Both the position numbers and the translations under genes were made by a program. The notes beneath the pieces are model-generated. The model ran no database searches. It was not told where the DNA came from and saw only the letters and a program-made list of their open reading frames with translations. A stretch of DNA of 64,000 bases from Winogradskyella algicola. Its GTDB lineage: Bacteria; Bacteroidota; Bacteroidia; Flavobacteriales; Flavobacteriaceae. Numbering within the stretch: position 1 is the first letter of the stretch; every line of letters begins with the position of its first letter. The DNA lies in NCBI RefSeq assembly GCF_005869935.1, contig NZ_SZQF01000001.1, positions 310,001-374,000 of the forward strand. Reading direction: 5' to 3'. Shown in pieces: positions 16,960-26,544 of the stretch.

Positions 16960-16988
16960 AAAAAAGCCTCACTAAAAAGTAAGGCTTT
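16960..16988 (-). terminator. terminator of the 17007-17540 lipoprotein gene
   Basis: On the minus strand AAAGCCTTAC (16988-16979) pairs with GTGAGGCTTT (16972-16963) with one G-U pair, followed by T-rich sequence. Confidence 0.85.
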
Positions 16989-17006
16989 GCTTCTGTTTGT
17001 AATATT

Positions 17007-17540
17007 TTAATTCTCTTCTAACTCTTCATCTAGAGTTGCCATACTATTTGAAGCACTCCTTGAGTAAATAGATGGTGGACCATTTTCGTAGTAAGTACCT
17101 GCTACCTCGTTAATTTGGATCACTTTGTGATATTTTAGCTTACCACTTTCTGTATAACTTATAACACACTCATCATCTTTGAGGTCAAAAGGGTAGTTTG
17201 CAGGTTTTTCAGGTTTCTGAAATGTATAGTGTCGAGAAGGGTTTTTTAATACCGAAGTGTATTTATTTCCATTTTTAACAAGCTTTCCTTTTAAGTTTCT
17301 AAAATAAACTTCGTTTAAAACTACATTATCATTAACGTTAGAAACAGGAACAAAAACATTGATTCCTGTACCTCCAACTTTGATTCCTGCATACCATTCC
17401 TGAAATACTACAGACTTCACTGTAAAAGGTGTTTGTTGTTCAAAATTGGTTGTAGCTACCTTAGGACTAGCACATTGAAATAAAGAAGACAATGTACAAG
17501 TAAAAATAATGGCACATACTGCCTTTTTTAGATTCTTCAT
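17007..17540 (-). CDS. hypothetical lipoprotein
   Basis: 177 residues: basic N-terminus, hydrophobic signal and a probable lipobox FQC (Cys23), then a beta-rich domain with VVFQEWYAGIKVGGTGINVFVPVS and a Ser/Glu-rich tail. I do not recognise a named family; similar small lipoproteins are common in Flavobacteriaceae. It is monocistronic, with its own terminator at 16960-16988. Confidence 0.75.
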   Translation of the reverse strand: MKNLKKAVCAIIFTCTLSSLFQCASPKVATTNFEQQTPFTVKSVVFQEWYAGIKVGGTGINVFVPVSNVNDNVVLNEVYFRNLKGKLVKNGNKYTSVLKNPSRHYTFQKPEKPANYPFDLKDDECVISYTESGKLKYHKVIQINEVAGTYYENGPPSIYSRSASNSMATLDEELEEN

Positions 17541-17647
17541 TATAAGTAGGTTAAGATTTGGAAAGACAATATATATGAAAATAATTTATTTTATCGTTGA
17601 TTTCGACATATAATCGATTAAATACAATTTTATGTAAGACAAATACT

Positions 17648-17673
17648 AAAAAAACCCAACCATTAAGGTTGGG
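17648..17673 (-). terminator. ATP synthase operon terminator
   Basis: CCCAACC (17655-17661) and GGTTGGG (17667-17673) form a 7-bp stem with loop ATTAA; on the minus strand a run of seven U follows. It ends the atpB-G operon. Confidence 0.9.
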
Positions 17674-17700
17674 CTTAAATCTATTTGTATAAGTTAGCTG

Positions 17701-17768
17701 CTAATTGTTCAATGCCTCTGCACTACTTTATCATTTGGCTTTCGCCTAATTATTCAATGCCTCTGCAC
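17701..17768 (-). repeat. 23-bp direct repeat duplicating the end of atpG
   Basis: 17701-17723 and 17746-17768 differ at one base and are 45 bp apart. The second copy is the last 7 codons plus stop of atpG; the first lies just downstream of the gene. Confidence 0.8.
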
Positions 17769-18606
17769 CACCAACAATTTCTAAAATTTCGTTAGTAATA
17801 GCAGCTTGTCTTGCTTTGTTATAAGTTAATTTTAACTGATCTCTAAGCTCTGTTGCATTGTCTGTTGCTTTGTGCATTGCTGTCATACGCGCACCATGCT
17901 CTGAAGCAAAAGAGTCTCTAATAGCCTTGAACAACTGTGTTTTTAATGACTTTGGAATCAATGTTTCAACTATTTCTTGCTTAGAAGGCTCAAAAATATA
18001 ATCTAAATTAACATTGGCATCACTCTCTACAGGAACAATTGGTAAATACTGTTCGGTCATTACAATTTGGGTTGCTGCATTTTTAAAGCTGTTGTACACT
18101 AATTCTACCTTATCAAAATCGCCTTCAGTGAATTTATTCATTATCATTTCAGCAATTTCAGCAACATTATCAAAAGTTAAATCATCAAAAACTTCGCTTT
18201 TGTTTGCAATGATATTCCCTTGTTTACCAAAAGCATCATTAACTTTTTTACCTATCGCAAGAATAGAAACATCTTTACCAGCATAAGTCTCAGACAATAA
18301 TACATTAACTTGCTTAATAATGTTAGAGTTAAATGCGCCTGCTAGACCTCTGTTTGAAGAAATAGCTACTACAAGTACTTTGTTTATAGCTCTTTGCTCA
18401 GCAAATTTACTTCCGCTATCTGCATCTAATGTTGCACTTAAGCTTTGAAGTAGTTCTGTTAACTTATTAGAGTAAGGACGCATTGCAGTAATAGCATCTT
18501 GAGCTTTCTTCAATTTAGCAGCAGATACCATTTTCATAGCACTAGTAATCTGCATCGTTGAAGATACCGAAGATATTCTATTACGTATTTCTTTTAAGTT
18601 TGCCAT
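17746..18606 (-). CDS. atpG: ATP synthase gamma subunit
   Basis: 286-residue central stalk subunit of F1. The conserved N-terminal MANLKEIRNRISSVSSTMQITSAMKMVSAAKLKKAQ-type helix and the C-terminal MTAMHKATDNATELRDQLKLTYNKARQAAITNEI-type helix that forms the rotor coiled coil are both recognisable. It is the last gene of the operon. The coding end is duplicated just downstream, and a hairpin lies in the gap to atpA. Confidence 0.97.
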   Translation of the reverse strand: MANLKEIRNRISSVSSTMQITSAMKMVSAAKLKKAQDAITAMRPYSNKLTELLQSLSATLDADSGSKFAEQRAINKVLVVAISSNRGLAGAFNSNIIKQVNVLLSETYAGKDVSILAIGKKVNDAFGKQGNIIANKSEVFDDLTFDNVAEIAEMIMNKFTEGDFDKVELVYNSFKNAATQIVMTEQYLPIVPVESDANVNLDYIFEPSKQEIVETLIPKSLKTQLFKAIRDSFASEHGARMTAMHKATDNATELRDQLKLTYNKARQAAITNEILEIVGGAEALNN

Positions 18607-18617
18607 AATTAGTAATT

Positions 18618-18667
18618 AGTATTGAGTATTCAGTAGTGAGTGCTATAACATCTCACTACTCAATACT
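18618..18667 (-). repeat. hairpin between atpA and atpG
   Basis: AGTAGTGAG (18632-18640) pairs with CTCACTACT (18652-18660), and AGTATTG (18618-18624) pairs with CAATACT (18661-18667), leaving a 7-nt bulge. No U-run follows, so it is more likely an mRNA-processing or stability element or a repeat remnant than a terminator. Confidence 0.6.
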
Positions 18668-18679
18668 AAAATCTATTTA

Positions 18680-20260
18680 TTATGCTTTAAATTTCGCAGA
18701 AAGGTCTTTAGCTACTTTAGTTAAAGTATCAATAACCTCATCTGTTAATTTACCAGCCTTTAATGTGTCTAAAGTATCTCTATGCTTAGCATTTAAGTAC
18801 TCTATATAATCTCTTTCAAATTCTTTCACCTTCTCTACAGGAACATCTCTTAATAAGTTCTTAGAACCTGCGTAAATAATTGCTACCTGATCTTCTACAG
18901 TAAATGGATCGTTTTGGGCTTGCTTTAAGATCTCTACGTTACGCTTACCTTTTTCAATAACGTTAAGTGTAGCAGCATCAAGGTCAGAACCAAACTTAGC
19001 AAACGCTTCTAATTCACGGAACTGTGCTTGGTCTAATTTTAATGTACCTGCTACTTTTTTCATAGATTTAATCTGGGCAGAACCACCAACACGTGATACA
19101 GAAATACCTACGTTAATTGCAGGACGCACACCAGAGTTAAATAAATCACTTTCTAAGAATATCTGACCATCTGTAATAGAAATTACGTTTGTTGGAATAT
19201 ATGCAGATACGTCACCAGCTTGTGTTTCTATAATTGGTAATGCCGTTAAAGAACCACCACCTTTTACGATTGGCTTTAATGACTCTGGTAAGTCATTCAT
19301 GTTTTTAGCGATTTCGTCATCTGCAATCACTTTTGCAGCACGCTCTAATAATCTAGAGTGTAAGTAGAAAACGTCACCTGGATACGCCTCACGTCCTGGT
19401 GGACGACGTAATAATAATGACACCTCACGATACGCAACGGCTTGCTTAGATAAATCATCATAAACAATTAAAGCAGGACGACCAGTATCTCTAAAGTACT
19501 CACCAATTGCAGCACCTGCGAAAGGAGCATATACTTGCATTGGTGCAGGATCTGATGCGTTTGCCGCTACAATAACTGTATAAGCTAAAGCACCTTTATC
19601 TTCTAATGTTTTTGCAATGTTTGCTACTGTTGAAGCTTTTTGACCTACAGCAACATATACACAGAATACAGGCTCACCTGCATCATAAAATTCTTTTTGA
19701 TTTAAGATGGTATCGATACAAACCGTAGTCTTACCTGTTTGACGGTCACCAATAACCAACTCACGTTGTCCTCTACCTACAGGAATCATAGCATCGATAG
19801 ATTTGATACCTGTTTGCATTGGCTCATCTACTGGTTGACGGAAGATAACACCAGGTGCTTTACGCTCTAATGGCATTTCGTATAAATCACCACCTATTGG
19901 TCCTTTACCGTCTATTGGGTTACCAAGTGTATCAACAACTCTACCAACCATTTCTTCACCTACTTTAATAGATGCGATACGATTAGTACGTTTTACTGTT
20001 GCACCTTCTTTAATCTCTTTTGAAGGCCCTAACAATACGATACCAACGTTATCTTCTTCAAGGTTAAGTACGATACCTTCTAAGCCACCTTCGAATTCTA
20101 CTAATTCTCCGTATTGTGCATTAGAAAGTCCATAAGCACGTACAATACCATCACCAACAGTTAATACTGTTCCTACTTCGTTTAATGAAGCACCTGCTTC
20201 AAAACCTGAAAGTTGTTGTTTTAAGATTGCTGATATTTCAGCTGGTTTTACTTCTGCCAT
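18680..20260 (-). CDS. atpA: ATP synthase alpha subunit
   Basis: 526-residue F1 alpha subunit carrying the non-catalytic nucleotide sites. The P-loop GDRQTGKTT is present, as are the [33 protein letters not shown] segment and the conserved [18 protein letters not shown] region. Length is normal for Bacteroidota, slightly longer than in E. coli. It lies between atpH and atpG in the operon. Confidence 0.98.
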   Translation of the reverse strand: MAEVKPAEISAILKQQLSGFEAGASLNEVGTVLTVGDGIVRAYGLSNAQYGELVEFEGGLEGIVLNLEEDNVGIVLLGPSKEIKEGATVKRTNRIASIKVGEEMVGRVVDTLGNPIDGKGPIGGDLYEMPLERKAPGVIFRQPVDEPMQTGIKSIDAMIPVGRGQRELVIGDRQTGKTTVCIDTILNQKEFYDAGEPVFCVYVAVGQKASTVANIAKTLEDKGALAYTVIVAANASDPAPMQVYAPFAGAAIGEYFRDTGRPALIVYDDLSKQAVAYREVSLLLRRPPGREAYPGDVFYLHSRLLERAAKVIADDEIAKNMNDLPESLKPIVKGGGSLTALPIIETQAGDVSAYIPTNVISITDGQIFLESDLFNSGVRPAINVGISVSRVGGSAQIKSMKKVAGTLKLDQAQFRELEAFAKFGSDLDAATLNVIEKGKRNVEILKQAQNDPFTVEDQVAIIYAGSKNLLRDVPVEKVKEFERDYIEYLNAKHRDTLDTLKAGKLTDEVIDTLTKVAKDLSAKFKA

Positions 20261-20312
20261 TTTATTATGTTTTGCCGTAGCGTCGCTTCGAGAACCTCAG
20301 CGACCAGCTATT

Positions 20313-20849
20313 TTAATTTAATGTAAATTCTCTTTTTAAATTATTTAGTTTGTTAGCAATACTTGCATCATATTGCAAATCGCCAACTCTTAGGATAAAA
20401 CCTCCTAAAATCGATTCATCAACCGTGTTTTCTATTTCGGTAGTTTTGCCTGTAAGCTCTTTTACTTTAGCTAACACTTTTTCTTCTAATTCCTTAGTTA
20501 ATGGTGTTGCTGAAGTTACCTTAGCTATTTGTGTGTCCCTTAACTGATCGTATAATTGTGTATATTTATTAGCAACATCTCCTAATAATGCCACACGCTT
20601 ATTTGCAATTAAAGTATCTATTAAGTTTGTTGTAGCAGCATTAGCATTTTTAAACACTGAAGTTAATACTGCTTTTTTGTCTGCAGATCTGACAATAGGA
20701 TTTACCAAAACTGCATTTAACTCACTGCTTTCTGCAATAGCATTTGCAATTTGCTTCATATCAGTATTAACAGCTTCAGCCACCTTATTGTCGGTAGCTA
20801 AACTTAGTACTGCTTTTGCATAACGTATTGCTGCTCTAGACTCTGCCAT
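20313..20849 (-). CDS. atpH: ATP synthase delta subunit
   Basis: 178-residue OSCP/delta subunit tying F1 to the peripheral stalk. It shows the family pattern: N-terminal helical domain starting AAIRYAKAVLSLA and the C-terminal segment VDESILGGFILRVGDLQYDASI. It begins 6 bp after atpF ends. Confidence 0.95.
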   Translation of the reverse strand: MAESRAAIRYAKAVLSLATDNKVAEAVNTDMKQIANAIAESSELNAVLVNPIVRSADKKAVLTSVFKNANAATTNLIDTLIANKRVALLGDVANKYTQLYDQLRDTQIAKVTSATPLTKELEEKVLAKVKELTGKTTEIENTVDESILGGFILRVGDLQYDASIANKLNNLKREFTLN

Positions 20850-20855
20850 CTATAA

Positions 20856-21356
20856 TTAGTTTAAAGTGGTTTCACCTAACATATCTTCAACAAGCTTTAA
20901 TTGCTTGTCTTTGTTAGATAGCTCTTCGCGTACTACTTTTTCAGCAATTTCGATAGATAAACCAGCTACATGACTTTTTAACTCTGCCATAGCAGCTTTC
21001 TTTTCAGTCTCAATTGCAGCTTGCGCTTGCTCTATCATTTTGCCAGCTTTTTCTTGCGCTTCGTTAGTAGCATCAGAAATGATTTTATCTTTCATCTCTC
21101 TTGCTTCCTTTAAAAGTGCTTCTCTTTCAATACGCGCTTCTTTTAATAAACGCTCGTTATCTGCGTTTAGGTTTTCCATTTCTTTTTTAGCATTCTCAGC
21201 AGCATCTAATGCACTTTTAATACCCTCTTCTCTATCATTTAAAGAGTTAAGAATTGGCTTCCACGCAAACTTCACCATTAAAAAGATTAATAGTAAAAAC
21301 AGTATGGTTTGTACTATAAATAATCCTGGTGAAAAATCGTTTAATAATTGCTCCAT
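20856..21356 (-). CDS. atpF: ATP synthase b subunit
   Basis: 166 residues: one N-terminal membrane helix (about 10-30) followed by a long charged coiled coil, the peripheral stalk of F0F1. The family segment FAWKPILNSLNDREEGI is recognisable. A strong hairpin lies in the 96-bp gap from atpE. Confidence 0.95.
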   Translation of the reverse strand: MEQLLNDFSPGLFIVQTILFLLLIFLMVKFAWKPILNSLNDREEGIKSALDAAENAKKEMENLNADNERLLKEARIEREALLKEAREMKDKIISDATNEAQEKAGKMIEQAQAAIETEKKAAMAELKSHVAGLSIEIAEKVVREELSNKDKQLKLVEDMLGETTLN

Positions 21357-21391
21357 TATATATTTACTTTGATTTTTTTAATTTTTTGTAA

Positions 21392-21430
21392 AACACGTTC
21401 CTGCAACCAACCGTTGCAGGAATTCGTGTT
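21392..21430 (-). repeat. strong hairpin between atpE and atpF
   Basis: AACACG (21392-21397) with CGTGTT (21425-21430) and CCTGCAAC (21400-21407) with GTTGCAGG (21413-21420) form a two-part stem with loop CAACC. On the minus strand only a short U-run follows. Its place directly after atpE suits a partial terminator or 3' stabiliser that raises c-subunit output. Confidence 0.75.
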
Positions 21431-21452
21431 TATTAGTTTACATTTTCGATTC

Positions 21453-21677
<225 letters not shown>

Positions 21678-21680
21678 CTA

Positions 21681-22799
21681 TTAGTGATGATCGTGCTCTT
21701 CAACAGCCATACCTATAAATAATGCTGAAAGCATTGTAAAGATATAAGCCTGTAAGAACGCAACCAAAACTTCTATTAACGTGATAAAAAATGATAACAC
21801 AAGTGACAACCCTGTTGCACCTACTGTACCTAATTCATTCTTTAATGTGAACATAATCGCAATTAAACTCATTACTACAATGTGACCTGCTGAAATGTTT
21901 GCAAACAAACGCACAAGTAGTGAAAATGGTTTAATTAAGAAATGACCAGCCAATTCTATTACTGCCAATACTGGTTTTACAAAAATTGGCACTCCTGGCA
22001 TCCATAATACGTGTTGCCAGTAATCTTTTTTAGCACTAAATGTGTATATGATTAAGGTTAATACCGCTAAAGCTGCAGTAACGGCTAACTGACCTGTTAC
22101 GTTAAAACCAAATGGCATTAAACCTACTAAATTCATTATCCAAATAAAGAAGAATACCGTTAATAAGTAACCTGTAAATCTTCTGTAGTGTTTGTCTCCA
22201 ATGTTTGGTCTTGCGATTTCATCACGCACATAAACCACAAGTGGCTCTAATACTCTGCCGAAACCAGTTGGAATACTTTTGTTCTTATATTGCTTGGCTA
22301 GTCTAGAGAACCATAGCAACATTAAAAGACCAATTATTAAAATACCAAATACACTCTTTGTAATAGAAAAGTCTAAAACTTTGTAAGCGTTTGTTGGATG
22401 ATGGTGATCGTCAAAATTAACGGTAGTTGCACCTTCTTCTAATTCGTAAATCTTACTGTGAATCTTAACAAACCTAGAGTCGTTTTTCTCTACGATAACA
22501 TGACCAGAATCATCATGGTGAAATTCAGAAGACATAAATGTTGTTAAACCATTTTCTCCCCAAACAATTACAGGAAGTGGAAAACCAACGTGTTTTCTTT
22601 CACCATCGCTAGTGTATGAAAACAAATGAAAATCGTGAGAATCTTTTAAGTGATGAAGGATGTAATCTTTAACCTCTTGCTCAGTATCTACAATTCCTCC
22701 GTCTTGCGATTTTACAGGATCACTAGCATAACCAAAAAAAGCTGTTAACGCTAATACAATCAGTAAGTAAGATTTGATAGGTTTATTTGCTATCTTCAT
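21681..22799 (-). CDS. atpB: ATP synthase a subunit
   Basis: 372-residue F0 a subunit. Residues 1-25 look like a signal peptide or first helix; an N-terminal extension to about 145, usual in Bacteroidota, precedes the core of five to six membrane helices. The essential Arg is Arg297 in LLVRLFAN. It is the first gene of the atpB-E-F-H-A-G operon and has a -7 element 41 nt upstream of its ATG. Confidence 0.96.
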   Translation of the reverse strand: MKIANKPIKSYLLIVLALTAFFGYASDPVKSQDGGIVDTEQEVKDYILHHLKDSHDFHLFSYTSDGERKHVGFPLPVIVWGENGLTTFMSSEFHHDDSGHVIVEKNDSRFVKIHSKIYELEEGATTVNFDDHHHPTNAYKVLDFSITKSVFGILIIGLLMLLWFSRLAKQYKNKSIPTGFGRVLEPLVVYVRDEIARPNIGDKHYRRFTGYLLTVFFFIWIMNLVGLMPFGFNVTGQLAVTAALAVLTLIIYTFSAKKDYWQHVLWMPGVPIFVKPVLAVIELAGHFLIKPFSLLVRLFANISAGHIVVMSLIAIMFTLKNELGTVGATGLSLVLSFFITLIEVLVAFLQAYIFTMLSALFIGMAVEEHDHH

Positions 22800-22839
22800 T
22801 TTTTTCTTTTGAAAAATATTACTCTAGATAAATTCGGCG

Positions 22840-22847
22840 CAAAAGTA
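22840..22847 (-). promoter_or_regulatory. -7 element of the atpB-G operon
   Basis: The minus strand reads TACTTTTG (TAnnTTTG), giving a 5' UTR of about 35 nt for atpB. It implies that the ATP synthase genes can be transcribed separately from the bactofilin-atpZ genes upstream. Confidence 0.55.
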
Positions 22848-22887
22848 CATAATTTATTAACAATTAAACCAATTTTATTGAGATAAA

Positions 22888-23277
22888 TTAGAAAGAAGTT
22901 TTGTTTAGGATTTTTGCTACAAAAAACACCTCGATAAATAAAAAGATTGACATAGGAATAATTAGCGCAATTCGTTGAGCATTAGTAAGGTCTACGGTAA
23001 AAACAGACTTGTAGAAAATAACCGTAAAAACTGTGATTTTAAAAATTATAGTGCCAAGATAAATAAAGCCTAATTGCTCTTTTATTTTGTTAATAACGCT
23101 CCCTACTTTAAATAAAAAACAGATAACCAAAGAAAAAAGTACAAAGAACAGATATACTTTTTTTAATGAAAAGGGGAGGGAAATATTCTTCTGTTCAATA
23201 AAATTATTGTGAAGCAAATACGTTGACACTCCTACAATAGTAAAAATCAGAATGTAAGTAATTAGATTTTTAACCAT
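22888..23277 (-). CDS. small membrane protein, DUF6168-like
   Basis: 129 residues with four predicted transmembrane helices (about 7-22, 42-60, 72-90 and 100-123). It occupies the place of AtpI between atpZ and atpB and its ATG shares one base with the atpZ stop (TAATG). A role in ATP synthase assembly, for example c-ring formation or Mg2+ handling as discussed for AtpI, is inferred from position only. Confidence 0.75.
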   Translation of the reverse strand: MVKNLITYILIFTIVGVSTYLLHNNFIEQKNISLPFSLKKVYLFFVLFSLVICFLFKVGSVINKIKEQLGFIYLGTIIFKITVFTVIFYKSVFTVDLTNAQRIALIIPMSIFLFIEVFFVAKILNKTSF

Positions 23278-23525
23278 TACTCTTTAGAAACTTTTATAAC
23301 CTGAGCAATAACCATATACATTGATGCAAAAACTGCTAACAAAGTTATACTTGGTTCAAATTTATCTGAGTTGTATTTAGAGTCTAACCACATACCTAAG
23401 AAATTGCCTGCATAAATGGTAAGTCCCATTTGCAATGCAACACCTGTAAATCTTAAAAATTTATTGTACTTACCCTTGCTGTCTTTGGGCTGTTTGTTCT
23501 GGCTGTTTTGGTTTTGCTGGTTCAT
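23277..23525 (-). CDS. AtpZ/AtpI-family protein
   Basis: 82 residues: a polar Gln/Asn/Lys-rich N-terminus (1-22) then two membrane helices (about 28-45 and 58-77) with the pattern GVALQMGLTIYAGNFLGMWLD, typical of AtpZ. It lies upstream of the F0 genes. Its first 56 bases overlap the end of the bactofilin gene in another frame, and there is no later start codon before the first helix, so the overlap appears real. Confidence 0.87.
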   Translation of the reverse strand: MNQQNQNSQNKQPKDSKGKYNKFLRFTGVALQMGLTIYAGNFLGMWLDSKYNSDKFEPSITLLAVFASMYMVIAQVIKVSKE

Positions 23526-23910
23526 TAGGTAATGCTTTTACAGTGCCTTTCATGCTACAAGTAGCATTAAAGGTTGCTCCGGGTTCAACTGCTAATTTAC
23601 TTGTATGTACCTCACCCTCAATGTGTGCAGTAGACTTTAAAGACAATGTGCCAGATAAGATTAATTTACCTGAAAATTTACCTTCAAAATCTGCATTCTC
23701 TCCTTGTAATGTACCTTTAATAAAACCCGATTTGCCAATCACTACTTTGCCAGAAGTCTTTACGTTGCCTTCAACAGTACCATCGATTCTAAATGGTCCT
23801 TGACTAGCTATATCACCAACTATTTTGGTGCCTTGCGCTATAATGTTTTGTTGTGTACTTGTTTCCATACTCGTTGCGTATTTAGATTTTTTGTTGTCTG
23901 AGGAAAACAT
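23470..23910 (-). CDS. bactofilin (polymer-forming cytoskeletal protein)
   Basis: 146 residues. The central right-handed beta-helix domain (about 22-115) has short repeats such as GDIASQGPFRIDGTVEGNVKT and GKVVIGKSGFIKGTLQGENADFEGKF; disordered tails flank it, as in BacA/BacM. Bactofilins form filaments that localise envelope enzymes. It begins 18 bp after sprE and overlaps atpZ by 56 bp at its Pro/Gln-rich end. Confidence 0.92.
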   Translation of the reverse strand: MFSSDNKKSKYATSMETSTQQNIIAQGTKIVGDIASQGPFRIDGTVEGNVKTSGKVVIGKSGFIKGTLQGENADFEGKFSGKLILSGTLSLKSTAHIEGEVHTSKLAVEPGATFNATCSMKGTVKALPNEPAKPKQPEQTAQRQQG

Positions 23911-23928
23911 CGTTGATTTGGTTTTAAT

Positions 23929-26544
23929 TTACTCTAGTTTCAGGTATGCATTTAAGTTTTTATGACGTTGAATAATAGCATAGTTAGGTGACGAAATAGC
24001 AAAGTACTCTTTTGTAATTTTAGGTTTTACAGGTCTGCCTCTACTATCTTTTTCGTCTGATTGTAATAATTGAGCAAAACCGCTTGCTCCTTGTATACTT
24101 GTAAGACCATGCACTACAACAAATGTTGTGCTTTCATCATATACATCAATTGATGTTGTTAGGTCAAAATATTTAATCTTTTTTTCAATCTCTTCATTGA
24201 GTGTTTTTACAAAAGCATCGATATCCTCTCCTGAGCCATTTTCAAATTGATACACGACATTGAAATGCGAAGCCTTATCATCTTCAATAAATTCTTTTTT
24301 AGCCAATACTGGAATGGCATTATTAAGCAGTTCTTGTGCTTTTTTGCCTTCGTCTGTATTAGGATAAGTCAGTGCAATGTAGTCTATACCCTTTTTATAA
24401 TCTTCGAAACCATAAAGGCGTCCTCTGGCAGAGGCTTTTAGAATTTCAAATTTTGGCAGGAAGTCATCTCCTTCTAAACGCTTAATTTGTTTTTCCGCTT
24501 CCTCAATAACCTCAGCATATTCTTGTTTTTCAAATTGTTTGTAAAGATTTGTATAGATAGCTTCGGGACTATTCTCATCTTTAGCTAATTCAGATTCTGG
24601 GTTTAGTAAGATTTCTGCGTAGCGAGAATCTGGATAATTAGCTACTATGTCTGACTTCATGGCTTCTGCCTTTCTAGATAAGCCTAGCTCTGTGTATATT
24701 TTATATAAATTGTATTTAGAAGGTAAAATGAGGCGTTCTTCTGGTGAGTTTTCTAGTAAGTCTTCAAATCGAGATTTGGACAGAGAAAGCTCTTTGAACT
24801 TCTCTCTATATATGATACCTAATTGATAATATGCAAAGTTTCTCTCTTTTGCTATACTATCAATGACCTTCTGCTCTTTTGGTAAAGACGCTATATACGC
24901 TTCAGGATTATACTGATCTTCCTTACCAGTTACTGAAGCTATAGTTTCTGTTTTTTCTGAATTTTTGATTCCCGATTTTTGGCTGGATAATCGCCAATTG
25001 TCTTGAAGCTTTCGGTCTCCCCAAATCTTTAAAAACTCGTTCTTTCCGTAAGCAACAGTTGTAGAATTGTAGAAGTAAAAACTACTTGCTTCGTCTCCAC
25101 CTTTAGAAGTAAATTCTCCTGGTAACCCTCTAGGGCTTAAGTTAGGCCTTGCATTTTTGCTTTTTGCGGCATTTAAAGCCATGTTTTGTCTAGATTCTTG
25201 TTGTCTAGATTCCTCTTCTTTACGCTGCTCTTCTTTAAGTGCTTTTTGCCTTAATTCTTCGGCATACTTATTGTAAATGGCTAATTGTTCTTCTTTTGGC
25301 AAACTCACCATACGAAGAATACTATCGTTAACCTGAGCGACACCTTCGTAGTAAATAACATCATCTAAATTTTCGCGCTTACGTTTTAAAATTCTGTAAG
25401 GCTTGGTGTTTGGTGTCATTGCTGTTAGTGTACTGTCGTAGTAAGCTCCTGCTGTTTTATACACGTTCTTATCAAAATACATATTACCAATGGTCTCAAA
25501 ATTGAGCGCTCTTAGAAATTTGTCTGATGTAATTTTACGCAACGATTTGTTATAGTAAGCTTCTGCTAAGCTGTCTGAAGCTTTATTTCTATGAAACTCA
25601 GCAATTCGGTGATAAATCTTGTCTAAAAATGGTCTGTTTTCTCGGTTTTCTTCTAACTCTGTTAAATACTCCAAGAATTCTACTTCATCACCTTCGGTTG
25701 TATCGAAATTATAAGATTTTTCAAGATGTGCGTTAATGTAAAATGCTCTAGGAATTTGCCTATGCATATCAATAATAGCATCAAATTCCATATTGGCACT
25801 GTCTTTTTCTTTGAATTCATTATACAATTGCCCTCTTATAAAATGAAACCGTGCTTTTTCACTTTTAACTTTAGTATTTTCTGCAGCAATACCCAGCAAC
25901 GGTATAGCACTATCCTTTGCTTTTATATTAATATAGGCTTGTGCTAAGGTCGCGGTTGCATCTGCTAAATCTTGACCTTCAATCTCTTCTTCGTCGAGAA
26001 GGCGCTTAAGTTTTTTTATGGCACCTTCATTATTGTCTAAACGCATGTTAGATTTTTCGCGCCAAATTTTTACCTGATTAATCTTGTCGCTTGTGGGATA
26101 TTTGTTTAAAATATTGTTGAATGCTGCAAGCGCAGGCACAAAACGCTGATCGTAATAACGTGCTTTACCTAGTAATAAGTAGGCTTCATCAATTTGAGGG
26201 TTTTTCTCTTTGCCATCAATATTCATTCCGTGTTTTTGTATGGCTTTTATGGCCTTTTCTTCGGCACGTTCAAAATCTGCATTTTTAGATTGTCCTGGCA
26301 AGAAAACATCTTCGCTTACTTGCATGCGCTCTACTGGCAGTAATTCCCAAAAATTTTCTGTAAAGGCATCATTGACAGCTAGTTTTCCTCTTTCTAAAGC
26401 TATGTTTCCGTTATACAGAATGTTGTATTCGGTACCTAAGGCATGAAAATTTCTGTTGATGAAAGTATCTTTTTTTCGAGAACAATTTTGAACAATAATC
26501 GCTACCAAAAAAAGATATAATATGTGCTTTATTTTGAATTTCAA
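23929..26544 (-). CDS. sprE: gliding motility / type IX secretion lipoprotein SprE (PorW)
   Basis: 871 residues. A signal peptide with lipobox VQNC (Cys21) leads into the family start with NRNFHALGTEYNILYNGNIA, then many TPR-like repeats, a charged linker around 440-480, and a C-terminal repeat domain. Length and N-terminus match SprE of Flavobacterium johnsoniae and PorW of Porphyromonas, periplasmic lipoproteins needed for type IX secretion. It is the first gene of a run with a bactofilin. Other T9SS genes are not in the window. Confidence 0.9.
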   Translation of the reverse strand: MKFKIKHILYLFLVAIIVQNCSRKKDTFINRNFHALGTEYNILYNGNIALERGKLAVNDAFTENFWELLPVERMQVSEDVFLPGQSKNADFERAEEKAIKAIQKHGMNIDGKEKNPQIDEAYLLLGKARYYDQRFVPALAAFNNILNKYPTSDKINQVKIWREKSNMRLDNNEGAIKKLKRLLDEEEIEGQDLADATATLAQAYINIKAKDSAIPLLGIAAENTKVKSEKARFHFIRGQLYNEFKEKDSANMEFDAIIDMHRQIPRAFYINAHLEKSYNFDTTEGDEVEFLEYLTELEENRENRPFLDKIYHRIAEFHRNKASDSLAEAYYNKSLRKITSDKFLRALNFETIGNMYFDKNVYKTAGAYYDSTLTAMTPNTKPYRILKRKRENLDDVIYYEGVAQVNDSILRMVSLPKEEQLAIYNKYAEELRQKALKEEQRKEEESRQQESRQNMALNAAKSKNARPNLSPRGLPGEFTSKGGDEASSFYFYNSTTVAYGKNEFLKIWGDRKLQDNWRLSSQKSGIKNSEKTETIASVTGKEDQYNPEAYIASLPKEQKVIDSIAKERNFAYYQLGIIYREKFKELSLSKSRFEDLLENSPEERLILPSKYNLYKIYTELGLSRKAEAMKSDIVANYPDSRYAEILLNPESELAKDENSPEAIYTNLYKQFEKQEYAEVIEEAEKQIKRLEGDDFLPKFEILKASARGRLYGFEDYKKGIDYIALTYPNTDEGKKAQELLNNAIPVLAKKEFIEDDKASHFNVVYQFENGSGEDIDAFVKTLNEEIEKKIKYFDLTTSIDVYDESTTFVVVHGLTSIQGASGFAQLLQSDEKDSRGRPVKPKITKEYFAISSPNYAIIQRHKNLNAYLKLE

